From JABCZH01 sp963803775 (GTDB taxonomy: Bacteria > Acidobacteriota > Terriglobia > Terriglobales > Acidobacteriaceae), in the NCBI GenBank assembly GCA_963803775.1, contig CAWDNS010000004.1, forward strand, positions 1 to 64,000: a stretch of DNA of 64,000 bases, in the 5' to 3' direction. The position numbers were made by a program, and so were the translations under genes. The notes beneath the pieces were generated by a model. The model searched no databases, had not been told where the DNA came from, and was given only the letters and a program-made list of their open reading frames with translations. Numbering within the stretch: position 1 is the first letter of the stretch; each line of letters starts with the position of its first letter. Below are positions 27,263-36,984 of this stretch, in pieces.

Positions 27263-27404
27263 AAGAAAGCGATGACATGATGGAACGCCCGGAAGCTCTC
27301 GGGCTGGGCTCGAGCAATCTCACTCTTGATAAGGCGAAATGACGATGCAAGCCGCTCTCATGGTCCGGATTGCCATCAACAAGAAGATTGAAAGGAAAAC
27401 ATAA

Positions 27405-28205
27405 ATGCTAAAAGGTTTCAATTATCCACTCACTCCAAAAGGCAAATCGACCCTGAATCCACCTCCTCCGTGGTACTACTCTTCAGACTTTCTCAACATT
27501 GAATTCTGGTCGGATCCCTCGGCCGTAGCGGCGCTGTTGCCCGAGGGGCTCGACCCCGATCGCTCAGCCAATGGCCACGCCAATGCTTGTTTCTACGATT
27601 GGCAGTTCAGCGGGAACGACGACGAATATCTTGACCCGGCCCGTTATCAGTATCGTGAGTTTTTCATACTCGTGGATGCATTGTTCCAAGGCAAGCCGGT
27701 CGCCTATTGCCCCTATATTTTCGTGGACAATGACGCCGCGATTGCCCGCGGTTGGACACAGGGTTATCCCAAGCGCCTCGGCCAGGTATTTCAGACAAGG
27801 TATTACGCCGCAACCGGCAGGGCGGGACCATCCCTCGCTCCAGGAGCTAAGTTTGCCGGATCTGTAACCTCGAGCGGGCACCGGCTGGCCGAGGCTATTG
27901 TCACACTGAGAGAACCGGTAACCGATAAATCGCTTCTGAAACAGAAGCCCGTCGTCAATCTCCTCCACACTCCGCGTCTTGCCGCTGATAAACAGGACCA
28001 GCCGGCAATTCACGAGCTGGTCGAGAACGTCCCGCGCGATGTGAAGATCGAGCAAGCGTGGATCGGAGAGGGATTTCTCACACTCCCCGTCTGCCGAGGC
28101 GAGGAACTTTCGGACTTGGCGCCTGTCCGCTGCGGCACGGGCATGCGGGCTTCCCTGGCATACGTCGTCGATGATCTAAAAACGCTGAAGGATTTAAGAA
28201 GGTAA
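27405..28205 (+). CDS. Acetoacetate decarboxylase family protein
   Basis: The 266-residue protein matches the length and pattern of the ADC family. The segment GYPKRLG places a lysine (K123) where acetoacetate decarboxylase has its Schiff-base Lys in GxPKK; the second Lys is Arg here. YCPYIFVDNDAAIARGW precedes it. Family members decarboxylate acetoacetate to acetone and CO2 or act on related 3-keto or enol acids, so the substrate is uncertain. AAAGGA lies upstream of the ATG. Together with pyruvate oxidases under the same promoter type, it suggests handling of short organic acids. Confidence 0.8.
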   Translation: MLKGFNYPLTPKGKSTLNPPPPWYYSSDFLNIEFWSDPSAVAALLPEGLDPDRSANGHANACFYDWQFSGNDDEYLDPARYQYREFFILVDALFQGKPVAYCPYIFVDNDAAIARGWTQGYPKRLGQVFQTRYYAATGRAGPSLAPGAKFAGSVTSSGHRLAEAIVTLREPVTDKSLLKQKPVVNLLHTPRLAADKQDQPAIHELVENVPRDVKIEQAWIGEGFLTLPVCRGEELSDLAPVRCGTGMRASLAYVVDDLKTLKDLRR

Positions 28206-28344
28206 TGCGGGGAGGCATAACCTGCTTCGCTAGTCGATTGGGAGTCCAGGGACAAAGAAAAAAGGACAAAGCTGGATATCGTCCTAGGAGTGCCGAATAG
28301 CAGGCGCCAGTGTGACGATTCGAGGGCTATCACCGGTCGCAGGG

Positions 28345-29178
28345 TCATTTTATCGGGGAAAGTCTCGATAGATAATCCATCTCCAGCTCGCCTTCATAAG
28401 TTTCGGCGCCGACCTTCAATGCTTCCGTCACGCGCGCTTGCGTCACTTCGCTAGCGACACTCAAATCGGACTCATGGGCTTCCACCAGAAGCCCCTCTGC
28501 CATGGAACTAAATGCTCCCGTATCCACGGCCGCCTTGGCATGAGCGATGGCATGTGCAGGAAATGACGCGATGCGGTGAGCCAGTTTCTCGACAAAAGGT
28601 GTTAGCTCGTCCGCGGGCAACGCTCGATTGATATAGCCGTAACGTTCTGCCAGTTCCGCCGAGAGATCATTGCAACCCAGGAGCACCTCCAAGGCGCGTC
28701 CCCGTCCCATGAGCCGTGGCAATCTTTGCGTTGAGCCCCCACCCGGAACCAGCCCAATCGCCACCTCTGGGTGGCCGAAGATGGCTTTGCCAACGGCAGC
28801 AAAACACATGTCCATGGCCAGAGCGATCTCACTCCCTCCGCCCCGGGCCCGTCCCTCGACTTTGGCAATCGTTGCTTTGGGCATGTTCCTGAATCGTTCG
28901 CCGATCGTCTGCGTGAGACGAAAGCTGCGCGTATGGGACACCACTTTGGAAGCGGCTCCAACCCGGCCCAAACCAGAGTGGGCTATAAAGAAATCAGGAA
29001 GCGCGCTCTGCAAGACCACAACCCGGACGCTCTCATCGGCTTCGAGTTGTCTGCCGAGTTTGTCGAATTCCTGCGACAGAACTTCATCAAGAAGATTTAT
29101 CGGCGGGTGATCGATGCTGACGAATGCGACTCCAGAATCAAACCTGAACCGGAAACATTTGTAATCAGAATATTGCAT
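28345..29178 (-). CDS. Enoyl-CoA hydratase/isomerase family protein
   Basis: The 277-residue crotonase-fold protein has the oxyanion-hole segments around AKVEGRARGGGSEIALAMDM and the GHPEVAIGLVPGGGSTQRLPRLMG region carrying a catalytic-type acidic residue. A GGAG ribosome site precedes the ATG. Members hydrate or isomerise acyl-CoA esters, but crotonases are diverse and the substrate is unknown. It follows the fumarylacetoacetase-family gene by 65 bases, apparently as the last gene of the minus-strand catabolic cluster. Confidence 0.85.
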   Translation of the reverse strand: MQYSDYKCFRFRFDSGVAFVSIDHPPINLLDEVLSQEFDKLGRQLEADESVRVVVLQSALPDFFIAHSGLGRVGAASKVVSHTRSFRLTQTIGERFRNMPKATIAKVEGRARGGGSEIALAMDMCFAAVGKAIFGHPEVAIGLVPGGGSTQRLPRLMGRGRALEVLLGCNDLSAELAERYGYINRALPADELTPFVEKLAHRIASFPAHAIAHAKAAVDTGAFSSMAEGLLVEAHESDLSVASEVTQARVTEALKVGAETYEGELEMDYLSRLSPIK

Positions 29179-29243
29179 AGGAGTGGCTCCATTTCGGTGA
29201 CCGTCAATGTACTGACACTGCAGTTCCTGATCTGCACGCTTTC

Positions 29244-30096
29244 TCAGCCGTTCTCCACGGGGTTGGTCAGAACACCGAGCCCCTCGATCTCCACTTCGAA
29301 GATGTCGCCGGGCTGCATGAAGACGGGTGGCTTACGCGCCGCTCCGACGCCACCCGGCGTGCCGGTGATGATCACATCACCTCGCTCCAGACTCATCGCG
29401 ACACTGATCATTGCAATCAGCACTGCGACACTGAAGATGAGCAGGTCGGTGCGCGAATCCTGCATCACGCGGCCATTCAAGCGGCCCTGGATGCGCAATC
29501 CGCGGGCGCCCGGCGGCACGGCATCGGGCGTCACCAGCCACGGGCCGAACGATCCGGTGCCATCGAAATTCTTGCCCATCGTCCATTGCGGTGTGCGGAG
29601 CTGAAAATCACGCACGGTCGCATCGTTGAACAGGGAGTAGCCCGCCACGTGATCGAGGGCCTGCTCCTGGGGGATGCGGCGCCCCGGCTTGCCGATCACC
29701 ACGGCCAGCTCGGCTTCATAGTCGAGCGCAGTTGATTCGCGGGGCCGCCGGATCGGTTCTTGATGAGCGATCAGACTCGACGCGAAGCGGGCGAAGATTT
29801 CCGGATAGTCCGGCTTCTTCAGCCCGCTCTCCTCCAGGTGATCATCGTAGTTGAGACCGACGCACAGAATTTTCGGCGGTGCGGGCACCGGCGGCAGCAG
29901 CCGCACATCCTTCAGGTCGACTGCCGGCGATTGCCCGAGGGTTCTGGCCGATGCGCAACAGGTCTGCACCTTGTGCGATCAGCTCGGGCAGAGTGCCTGG
30001 AAATCCGCTGTCTGGCTGCGTGAGGCCATGCCAGCCCGAGCCTTCATCCGCGGCAATTCCGGGGACTCCACGTGTTTCAAAATTGACGATGCGCAT
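29244..30096 (-). pseudogene. Fumarylacetoacetate hydrolase family protein with one frameshift
   Basis: The N-terminal part (MRIVNFETRG...GADLLRIG) is in one frame and the body (VDLKDVRLLPPVPAPPKILCVGLNYDDHLEESG onwards) is in another. The switch occurs near 29935-29955. The length is 3n+1, consistent with one extra base; corrected, the product is about 283 residues. The body shows the family metal-binding and catalytic elements, including YEAELAVVIGKPGRRI and DVIITGTPGGVG. Members hydrolyse or decarboxylate acylpyruvates and related diketo acids late in aromatic breakdown. AAAGGA precedes the ATG. Confidence 0.85.
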
Positions 30097-30196
30097 AAAC
30101 TCGGTCCTTTAAGCCGGCCCGCGGCACGACTCAGTTCATCGAGCAGGAAAATAAACGATTCATACGGCCGCCCAGACGATTTACCTGGGGCATCCT

Positions 30197-33130
30197 TTAA
30201 GGTCGCGTCAACTCCTCCAGCGCGTAAACGAATGACTCATACACTTTGCCTGTAGTTTGGCGCATACCCAACTCGCAGGTCCGGTTTGCAGAAACGAAGC
30301 AAGTGTCGTCCCCCGAGCTCTGGATTTGTACGAGCGTGTCGCGTGTGGCGGAGTGAACCAACTCGGGATGCAGCAAGCCACGGTCGCCAGCAGTGCCGCA
30401 ACAAGTGGTTCCCAAAGGAATTTCAGCGCTGTCAGCCAGCGCACTGGCGATTTCGAGGAGGGTGTCACTCAGGCCGAGGTGCGTCGTCGAACAGGTGGGA
30501 TGGACGAGGATTTTGGGAATCGTTTCGCGAATGATCAGCGAGGGCAGAAGGTCCTTGCACCAGGCGATCGAATCGATGATGGTGATAAGTTTCAGCCGAT
30601 TCTTACGTTCATCGTCGAGGTGCTCTAATAGGTCGTCTTTGAGACCGAGCGTGCACGAAGCCGCGTCCACCACCACCGGCACTCTTCCTCCGTAACTCCA
30701 GCGCCATAGCGCATCGCTCATCTGTTCGGACATCCATGTCTGCCCGCGCTTGTAGCCCTTGGAGCTCCACGGCGTCGAGCAGCAGAGACCTCTCACGTCA
30801 TTGGGAATCCAGAGAGGCTTGCCCGCGCGTTCAGAAAGAGCCACGAACGTTTCAGGAAGAGCCGGCGATGCGGGCTTGGTGTTGTCCCTTCCGAAGATGC
30901 GATTAATGCACGCTGGAAAATATGCAGCTGCTGCACCCTCGCGTCTCGTTTGGGGAAGCTCGGCGGAAGCGGCGTGCGGCATGGGGCCAGCTACAGTGGG
31001 AACCAGATCCTTGCTGACAATGCTGCGAGCCACATCAGTCAGGGCCTCAAGCAGGCCGGGGCTGGTTATTGTTTGTACGACGTCGGCGGCCTTGACACCA
31101 TGACGCGCCATTTTCTCCACTTCGGCCCACTTCTTAGCCACATCAAGGGCAACTTCTTCGGCACCCACGGAGTGCTGCATCTTCCTGAAGTGTTTGATCA
31201 GGGCGCCTGTATTGATTCCGATGGGACAGACATCGGCGCAGGTACCGTCGACAGCGCAGGTCTCGATACCGTCGTATTCGTACTCGTGCTGCAATTGGGT
31301 CAGCAGCTTCGACCATTCGGGCTGTCGTGACATCTCACGACGAAGAACTATGCGTTGTCTCGGGGTGACCGTCACGTTACGGCTTGGGCACACCGGTTCG
31401 CAGAAGCCGCACTCAATGCAATGAGAAGCGGAATGAACATCTTCGATTGCTGGAGTAGTCTTGAGGTTTTTCAAGTGAATTTCAGGATCATGGCTCAGCA
31501 AGACATTTGGACCCAGAATTCCGTGTGGATCAAGGAGCTGCTTTGCGCGCCACATCATGTCAGTGAGCTTGTCACCCCATTCGCGCCGGACAAAGGGGGC
31601 CATGTTGATTCCGGTTCCATGCTCCGCCTTCAAAGAGCCGTCATATTTATCCACCACCAACTCAACCAGGTCACGCATGAAACCGTCGTACTGCTGACGG
31701 CTCGCCTCTTCGCTCAGTTGTGCAATCATCACGAAATGCAGGTTTCCGTAAGCAGCATGCCCCGCGGCCGAAGATTCATATCCGTGTTTGGCAAGGAGAC
31801 TGAGCAAGTCACGAGTAGCATTCGCAAGTTGTGCAGGCGGAAAGCAAACGTCTTCGATAATGAGGTTTGTGCCTTGCGGACGCATTTCACCGACGATGCC
31901 GAGTAGTCCATCACGAATGTGCCATGCAAGCTCAATGGCTTCGGCTTGGCGAACGAATTCCAACGGCTGCAGCATTTTCACATCGCGTAGAGCGTCCTCA
32001 ACCCGCTTCTCGATCGCCGCAAGTTCTTCCTCGCTATCAAAGCCGAATTCAACCAGTAGCGCCGCGTTCTTCGGATCGAGATCCTTCCAATACTTTGGCG
32101 TGCCCTTCATCAATTTGGAGGCTGCGGTCAAGGACGAAGCGACCATCAGTTCGACGGCTTGGGCTCCCAGTTCGACCAGCGTTCCGACCTGCTCGACTGC
32201 CGCGTCGATGGTGTCGAATGGTAACCATGCCACCGTCGTTTTTGCCGGCAGGTGATAAGTCTTGTAGACGGCCTCGGCCACAAAGCCGAGCGTGCCTTCT
32301 GACCCAACCATCAAGCGGCGCAGGATTTCTATTGGCGTTTCACCGTCAAGAAACGCATGCATGGCATATCCACAGGTGTTACGGATGCCATACTTCCGAA
32401 CAATTCGGGCAGAGAGTTCCTTGTCTGCAAGAATCTCCTCACGGATCTTCAACAGTCCTGCCGCCATTTCTGGCTCGGATGCTGCAAAGCGTTCCTCAGC
32501 GTGCGGGTCTTCGGTATCGATAATCGTGCCGGTGGTAAGAACGATTTTCATGGCGATGATTGAATGGTACGAATCGATCGCCGGCCGGCACCGCATACCG
32601 CCCGCGTTATTGGCCAGTACCCCACCGATGGTTGCAGCGTTAAAGCTCGCAGGATCCGGTCCCATGCGGCGGGCGTAAGGCTTCAACGCTTCGTTAATCC
32701 GTCCAAGTGTAGTGCCAACATTGCAACGAATCCGCGACCCGTTGTCCTCGACTTCCCAGCCGCTCCAGTGCTGTCTCACATCGATCAAGATGTCGTCGCC
32801 TTGCGATTGGCCATTCAAGCTGGTCCCGCCGGCCCGGAAGGTCGCGTGGCGACCTTCGCGAATGCAATATCGAAAAATGGCCGCTACGTGATCGATGTTC
32901 TTTGGTTGTACGATCACTTTCGGGATATACCGGTAAGGGCTGGCGTCCGACGCATAGCGCACCAAGTCGCTAATACGATGCCGCACAACATCCTCGCCAA
33001 GTATCTCGATCAGCTCTCCCTTAAGCTCTTCCGGAGTTCCCCCAACCAACTCTTCGTCTACAGCATCCGAGCAGGGTGGTACATCCGGACGACCGAGGCG
33101 TGTGGGGTCTGCCGACAGTAGTTTATGCAT
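30197..33130 (-). CDS. FAD-linked oxidase fused to 4Fe-4S and CCG domains (D-2-hydroxyacid dehydrogenase-like)
   Basis: This 977-residue protein has an FAD_binding_4 domain (about 60-240, FRAGGTSLNGQSQGDDILID) and an FAD-oxidase C-terminal domain (to about 560, ending KAEHGTGINMAPFV). Two 4Fe-4S clusters follow (CIECGFCEPVCP; CADVCPIG), then a CCG-type cysteine-rich domain (CCSTPW, HPTCSTTH, CCGTAGDRG). The architecture and length match YdiJ and LdhD-like dehydrogenases that oxidise D-lactate or D-2-hydroxyglutarate and pass electrons to quinone. GGAG lies before the ATG. It may work on 2-hydroxyacids made by neighbouring pathways. Confidence 0.88.
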   Translation of the reverse strand: MHKLLSADPTRLGRPDVPPCSDAVDEELVGGTPEELKGELIEILGEDVVRHRISDLVRYASDASPYRYIPKVIVQPKNIDHVAAIFRYCIREGRHATFRAGGTSLNGQSQGDDILIDVRQHWSGWEVEDNGSRIRCNVGTTLGRINEALKPYARRMGPDPASFNAATIGGVLANNAGGMRCRPAIDSYHSIIAMKIVLTTGTIIDTEDPHAEERFAASEPEMAAGLLKIREEILADKELSARIVRKYGIRNTCGYAMHAFLDGETPIEILRRLMVGSEGTLGFVAEAVYKTYHLPAKTTVAWLPFDTIDAAVEQVGTLVELGAQAVELMVASSLTAASKLMKGTPKYWKDLDPKNAALLVEFGFDSEEELAAIEKRVEDALRDVKMLQPLEFVRQAEAIELAWHIRDGLLGIVGEMRPQGTNLIIEDVCFPPAQLANATRDLLSLLAKHGYESSAAGHAAYGNLHFVMIAQLSEEASRQQYDGFMRDLVELVVDKYDGSLKAEHGTGINMAPFVRREWGDKLTDMMWRAKQLLDPHGILGPNVLLSHDPEIHLKNLKTTPAIEDVHSASHCIECGFCEPVCPSRNVTVTPRQRIVLRREMSRQPEWSKLLTQLQHEYEYDGIETCAVDGTCADVCPIGINTGALIKHFRKMQHSVGAEEVALDVAKKWAEVEKMARHGVKAADVVQTITSPGLLEALTDVARSIVSKDLVPTVAGPMPHAASAELPQTRREGAAAAYFPACINRIFGRDNTKPASPALPETFVALSERAGKPLWIPNDVRGLCCSTPWSSKGYKRGQTWMSEQMSDALWRWSYGGRVPVVVDAASCTLGLKDDLLEHLDDERKNRLKLITIIDSIAWCKDLLPSLIIRETIPKILVHPTCSTTHLGLSDTLLEIASALADSAEIPLGTTCCGTAGDRGLLHPELVHSATRDTLVQIQSSGDDTCFVSANRTCELGMRQTTGKVYESFVYALEELTRP

Positions 33131-33153
33131 GATCTTCTCCGATGCGCCCTCAC

Positions 33154-33528
33154 CTATTTGTTCGCGACAGCCGGCATGATCTGACCCATCTCCATCGCAT
33201 TGCTCGAGGCAATTTCCTGGATGGATATGGCCAGCTGATCGGTCGGGATACCGGTGAGGTCCTGGAACATCGACCAGAGTTGCTTCAGCATCTCGGTCTT
33301 ATCCTCATCGGTGTGGCCACTCCGCAGGACACAGTTCAATGCTGCGGTGGGAGCCGCTTTACCTGCCGTATATCCCGAACCCTTGGGATACGAGAGGAAG
33401 ACCACTCGAACGAAATTGCTGGGGACTTTCATGACTGCGGTATGAATCCGCGTGATTTCCTTGGCGATCTTCGCCTTCGTCTGTTCTGGCACAAATCCAT
33501 CTTCGGTGATTGCGGTGTATAGTGGCAT
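33154..33528 (-). CDS. Tautomerase superfamily protein
   Basis: The 124-residue protein begins MPLYTA, so removal of Met exposes the catalytic N-terminal proline of this superfamily. Its length fits the cis-CaaD/MSAD-like branch rather than the 60-residue 4-oxalocrotonate tautomerases. Candidate active-site residues include the Arg in NFVRVVFL. The reaction may be keto-enol tautomerisation or hydration of an unsaturated acid. Strong GAGGATAAGGA upstream. It lies 23 bases before the FAD/Fe-S gene in the same direction. Confidence 0.85.
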   Translation of the reverse strand: MPLYTAITEDGFVPEQTKAKIAKEITRIHTAVMKVPSNFVRVVFLSYPKGSGYTAGKAAPTAALNCVLRSGHTDEDKTEMLKQLWSMFQDLTGIPTDQLAISIQEIASSNAMEMGQIMPAVANK

Positions 33529-33571
33529 TCCTTATCCTCTTTGCGACGGCACAGTGTCACTTCTCTGCGGT

Positions 33572-35029
33572 TTACGAGTGCCCGTTGGGGACGAAGATCA
33601 ACTTCCTGTTCACAAACTCTTCAATGCCAAGGCTGGAGAGTTCCTTTCCATAACCAGAGCGCTTAACGCCTCCGAAAGGCAGCTCTGGAAGGCTGACATC
33701 GGGATAGTTGATGAAGACCATGCCCGTTTCCATACGACTCGCCACGCGCTTGCCTCTTTCGACGTCTGACGTGTAGACGGATCCGCCCAAGCCAAATGGC
33801 GAATCGTTGGCGATCGCGATCGCCTCATCCTCGTCCTTCGCCGGAAGCACGAGCGCGACTGGGCCAAAGAATTCCTGCTTGTAGACGGGGTTGTCGGAGG
33901 TCACATTCGTCAAAATCGTCGGCTCCAGGAAGGCGCCGACTTTGCCGGCTCGGCCACCGCCAAGGACAATCTGCGCTCCATGACTCGTGGCCTCCTGAAT
34001 CTGTCGGAGGATCAGTTGAAGAGCCGCATCGGAAGACAGCGGTCCCAAGGTTACCGTCTCATCGAGCGGATCCCCGAGCTTCAGCTTCTTGGCTGCGGCG
34101 GTAAATCGGGGGAGGAACTTGTCGAGCATCGATTTGACTACGATGAATCGCTTTGCTCCAATGCACGTCTGCCCGTTGTTTCCGAACCTGCCGAGGATAG
34201 CCATTTCTACGGTATGGTCCAGATCAGCATCGTCCAGGGCAACAAACGCATCGCTCCCGCCTAGCTCCATCGTTGATTTCTTCAGGTTCTTTCCCGCTCG
34301 TGAAGCCAGTGCTTCTCCTGCGCGCTCGGATCCGGTGAGCGCGATGCCCTTCACCCGAGGGTCGTCGATAAGAGCTCCAGCCTGGTCATTGCTCAGAAAT
34401 AGGTTGGTGTACACACCTTCGGGTACGCCAGCCTCACGAAGAACGGCTTCAAAAGCCAATGCACATTGGGGAACGCCGGGCGCGTGCTTTAGAAGGATTA
34501 CGTTGCCTGACATCAGGTGGGGGCCAACAAAGCGGGCCAGCTGATAATAAGGGTAGTTCCACGGCTGGATGCTGAGAAGGACGCCCAGCGGTGAATACTC
34601 GAGACGGGCGTCCCCCATGGTGGAGTTGAGCTTTTTCGGCGCGAGGAAGGCTTCTGCGTTATCCGCGAAGTACTGGATAATGGCAGCGCTAAGCTCCACT
34701 TCGCCTCGGCTCTCGGCGATTCTCTTTCCCATTTCCAATGTGGCGAGCCGCGCAAGTAGTTCTTTCTTTTCGAGGAGGATCTGAGCAGACCTGCCAATGA
34801 TCTTCGAACGCTCCTTGTATGGCCGCATCGACCACGTCCGAAAAGCCTTGTCGGCTGTGGCCAAAGCATTTCGTACCTGCTCATCGGTATGCTCGGTAAA
34901 GCTCTTAAGTACTTCCCCGGTGGATGGGTTTACGCTGTTGTATGGCACGATCCGCCCCCTCTGCGCCAATTTCGGTCTGATTCCTCGCACTTCCTGCAGA
35001 GACGAATGTGCAAACGTCGTGCCAGTCAC
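33572..35029 (-). CDS. NAD(P)-dependent aldehyde dehydrogenase (succinate-semialdehyde type)
   Basis: The 485-residue protein starts at a GTG after GCGGA. It has the ALDH core: PWNYP, the glycine motif around LTGSERAGEALAS, the catalytic Glu in MELGGSDAFV and the catalytic Cys in NNGQTCIGAKR. The sequence is closest in style to the succinate-semialdehyde/YneI group. It oxidises an aldehyde to a carboxylic acid. It precedes the tautomerase by 43 bases, suggesting a shared aldehyde and keto-acid route. The 161 bases upstream contain TGTCAGTGTCA-like repeats but no clear promoter. Confidence 0.92.
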   Translation of the reverse strand: MTGTTFAHSSLQEVRGIRPKLAQRGRIVPYNSVNPSTGEVLKSFTEHTDEQVRNALATADKAFRTWSMRPYKERSKIIGRSAQILLEKKELLARLATLEMGKRIAESRGEVELSAAIIQYFADNAEAFLAPKKLNSTMGDARLEYSPLGVLLSIQPWNYPYYQLARFVGPHLMSGNVILLKHAPGVPQCALAFEAVLREAGVPEGVYTNLFLSNDQAGALIDDPRVKGIALTGSERAGEALASRAGKNLKKSTMELGGSDAFVALDDADLDHTVEMAILGRFGNNGQTCIGAKRFIVVKSMLDKFLPRFTAAAKKLKLGDPLDETVTLGPLSSDAALQLILRQIQEATSHGAQIVLGGGRAGKVGAFLEPTILTNVTSDNPVYKQEFFGPVALVLPAKDEDEAIAIANDSPFGLGGSVYTSDVERGKRVASRMETGMVFINYPDVSLPELPFGGVKRSGYGKELSSLGIEEFVNRKLIFVPNGHS

Positions 35030-35190
35030 TTTTCCGCTGAATCGATCAGTAAATGCTTGAAATTGAATGGCCGGAACCGTAAGGGCAGAACGGTTCCATC
35101 AGCGCGCAGTCAAAGGGATGTCAGTGTCAATAGCGCGTCAATCCTCTCGAACACAGGATTTTTCAAGGTCTTGAGTCACAAGAAGAAAGT

Positions 35191-35418
35191 TCAATTTGGA
35201 TTTTCTCCTTCCCCATGGATCACGGACATATTTTGCCGAGCCCGTTCTGCCTTCATTGTTTGTAGCATGATCAAAGTTGGATGGGACGGTGTAAAGCCGG
35301 CGTAGAGGTGCCCAGTCTTACTGCTCTTCTCCTTCGCTTGTGCGTTCGACGAAGCGCAGAAGAAGGTGAAACCCACAGCGCCTCCAAGAACATACTTCGT
35401 CATTTGTTGTCTCTTCAC
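35191..35418 (-). CDS. Small secreted protein of unknown function
   Basis: The 75-residue protein starts at a GTG at 35418, seven bases after AAGGAG; the first in-frame ATG at 35403 is badly spaced. The N-terminus is a signal peptide ending in SSNAQA. The mature part of about 50 residues is polar and has a TLIMLQTMKAERARQ stretch. I recognise no family. It lies 34 bases after the NmrA-like gene in the same direction, so co-transcription is likely. Confidence 0.6.
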   Translation of the reverse strand: MKRQQMTKYVLGGAVGFTFFCASSNAQAKEKSSKTGHLYAGFTPSHPTLIMLQTMKAERARQNMSVIHGEGENPN

Positions 35419-35452
35419 TGTTCTTCTCCTTGTAAAACGAAAATTCCTAAGC

Positions 35453-36331
35453 CTATGCGGCCTGTTTGCGAGCATCCCGAACCATTTCTTCGAGGACGAT
35501 TTTGAGTGAGGTCTGCCCTTTAATGGAGCTTTCGAATCCACCTTCGAATTGGATCCAGCCCTCATTGAAACCCTCGATCATCTGAATTCTCGGCGTGGGA
35601 TTCTTCATACCTTGAGCGCGAAAGATCTCTTCCCATCGAACTCGTGGAACCGGCTCCGCATTTATCGGCTTGCCGAGAATGTCAGTCAGCGTCGCCGCGA
35701 TGTCTGCCGAAGAGACGCGTGTCTTCGCCTCAAGCTCGACGACCCGCTTGCCCGGCCACGATTCAAGCAGGAGGGTACCGGCGAGTGCGCCGATATCTTT
35801 CGTAGCGATCATGGAAATGGCGTGTTCGACAGGCTGAAGATAGCTGTGGATGATCCCTTCGCTCATGGCAGAGCTGACATCTCCAGCATGGTTCTCCATG
35901 AACCATCCCGGTCGAAGAAACGTGACAGGCATCGGGAGCTGCCTGAACGACTCCTCCATCATGTGAAGGCCATTGAGCAGATTCGGCCTGGTGACGTGGG
36001 CACCAATCGTCGAAAGAGCAACGATTCGCTTTGCCTCCGATTGCCGGAGCGCTACGGAAAGACTGGCGATCAGGCCTTTGGCTTCAGGAAATCCAGGCGA
36101 GGGATCGAATAGGGGCGGCAACATAACGAAGACTGCTTCGGAGCCGGCTATCGCGCGTCCCAGGCCGTCCCCGTCCGCCATATCGGCAACGGCGACAGAC
36201 GCACCCTTCGATGCCCAGACGTGGCCCTTTGCCTCGTCGCGAACAACCGCGCGTACTTGCTTACCCAGTCCGAGCAGACGGCTAGCAGCACCTCCGCCAA
36301 CTCGACCAGTAATTCCGATAATTGAAAACAT
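35453..36331 (-). CDS. NmrA-like NAD(P)-binding protein
   Basis: The 292-residue atypical short-chain dehydrogenase starts with a dinucleotide-binding glycine motif (MFSIIGITGRVGGGAASRLL), followed by VFVMLPPLFDPSP and LRPGWFMENHAGDV. It lacks a clear YxxxK catalytic pair, as NmrA/HSCARG proteins do. Members bind NAD(P) and act as redox sensors, or reduce quinones and isoflavones. GGAGG precedes the ATG. A weak sigma-54-like site lies 180 bases upstream. Confidence 0.85.
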   Translation of the reverse strand: MFSIIGITGRVGGGAASRLLGLGKQVRAVVRDEAKGHVWASKGASVAVADMADGDGLGRAIAGSEAVFVMLPPLFDPSPGFPEAKGLIASLSVALRQSEAKRIVALSTIGAHVTRPNLLNGLHMMEESFRQLPMPVTFLRPGWFMENHAGDVSSAMSEGIIHSYLQPVEHAISMIATKDIGALAGTLLLESWPGKRVVELEAKTRVSSADIAATLTDILGKPINAEPVPRVRWEEIFRAQGMKNPTPRIQMIEGFNEGWIQFEGGFESSIKGQTSLKIVLEEMVRDARKQAA

Positions 36332-36552
36332 GACGATCCTCCGTGTTTGATTTCGTGTGGTCTTCTACCGTTCTCCAACCGAACCAGAATCAGCGCGAAA
36401 CGCAACCGGAGCCGGCAGGTCCGACAGACCAATGTTGCGATACATTTCGGCGCGAACGCGATCTGCTACTCCGTTTCTGGATAGGTTCCGGTTGGCGGAC
36501 GACGGCCCGGCTAAGGCAAGTTGTAGTCCGAGCACGAGAAGAGCCGATTTCT

Positions 36553-36984
36553 TCAATCGCCGTCGCTCGTGACTGCCTCCACCGTCGGAATGCGTTGCAT
36601 TCTCAGAATCTCCCCCAACAGAAATAGGTCGGTGAGCAGCGCTCGCAGGTGGATCGAAGCGTTCAGGTTGTCAATCAACTGGGAGCTGATCGCGGGTTGA
36701 GCGAGAACCAGTTCAATGGCGGCAAGGGAGTCACGAGAGTCACGATCGAGCACCGCAATAAACGCCAGGTATTTGCCGGCGGGCTCTAGGCCTTCCTGTT
36801 TGACGGCCGTCGCACAAGCCTCCGGCAGCCCCGTCAAGGCTTCCACGGCGCGACTCAGGAGCTCGCGGACTTGCCCACCCGACTTGCTGCCCTGGTCAGT
36901 CGGTAGCCCCTGCGCCGCGTATGCCAGCAGGAACTCGTAGCATTCTTCCACCGCTTCACAACGATCGCAGATCTCAGCCAGCAT
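36553..36984 (-). CDS. Hypothetical protein coupled to the membrane cytochrome b
   Basis: This 143-residue alpha-helical protein has several Cys and acidic residues at its N-terminus (MLAEICDRCEAVEECYEFLL) and no membrane helix or signal. Its start overlaps the cytochrome b gene by 11 bases, so translational coupling is likely. I do not recognise it. By position it may be an assembly chaperone for the aldehyde oxidoreductase or its cytochrome; that is inference only. Confidence 0.65.
   Translation of the reverse strand: MLAEICDRCEAVEECYEFLLAYAAQGLPTDQGSKSGGQVRELLSRAVEALTGLPEACATAVKQEGLEPAGKYLAFIAVLDRDSRDSLAAIELVLAQPAISSQLIDNLNASIHLRALLTDLFLLGEILRMQRIPTVEAVTSDGD

Noticed and set aside
36515..36530. 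Sigma-54-like element upstream of the NmrA gene
   Set aside because: The minus strand has GG-N10-GC with TTGC, but no TGTCA box was found near it and the flanking bases are not consensus, so it was not listed as a promoter.
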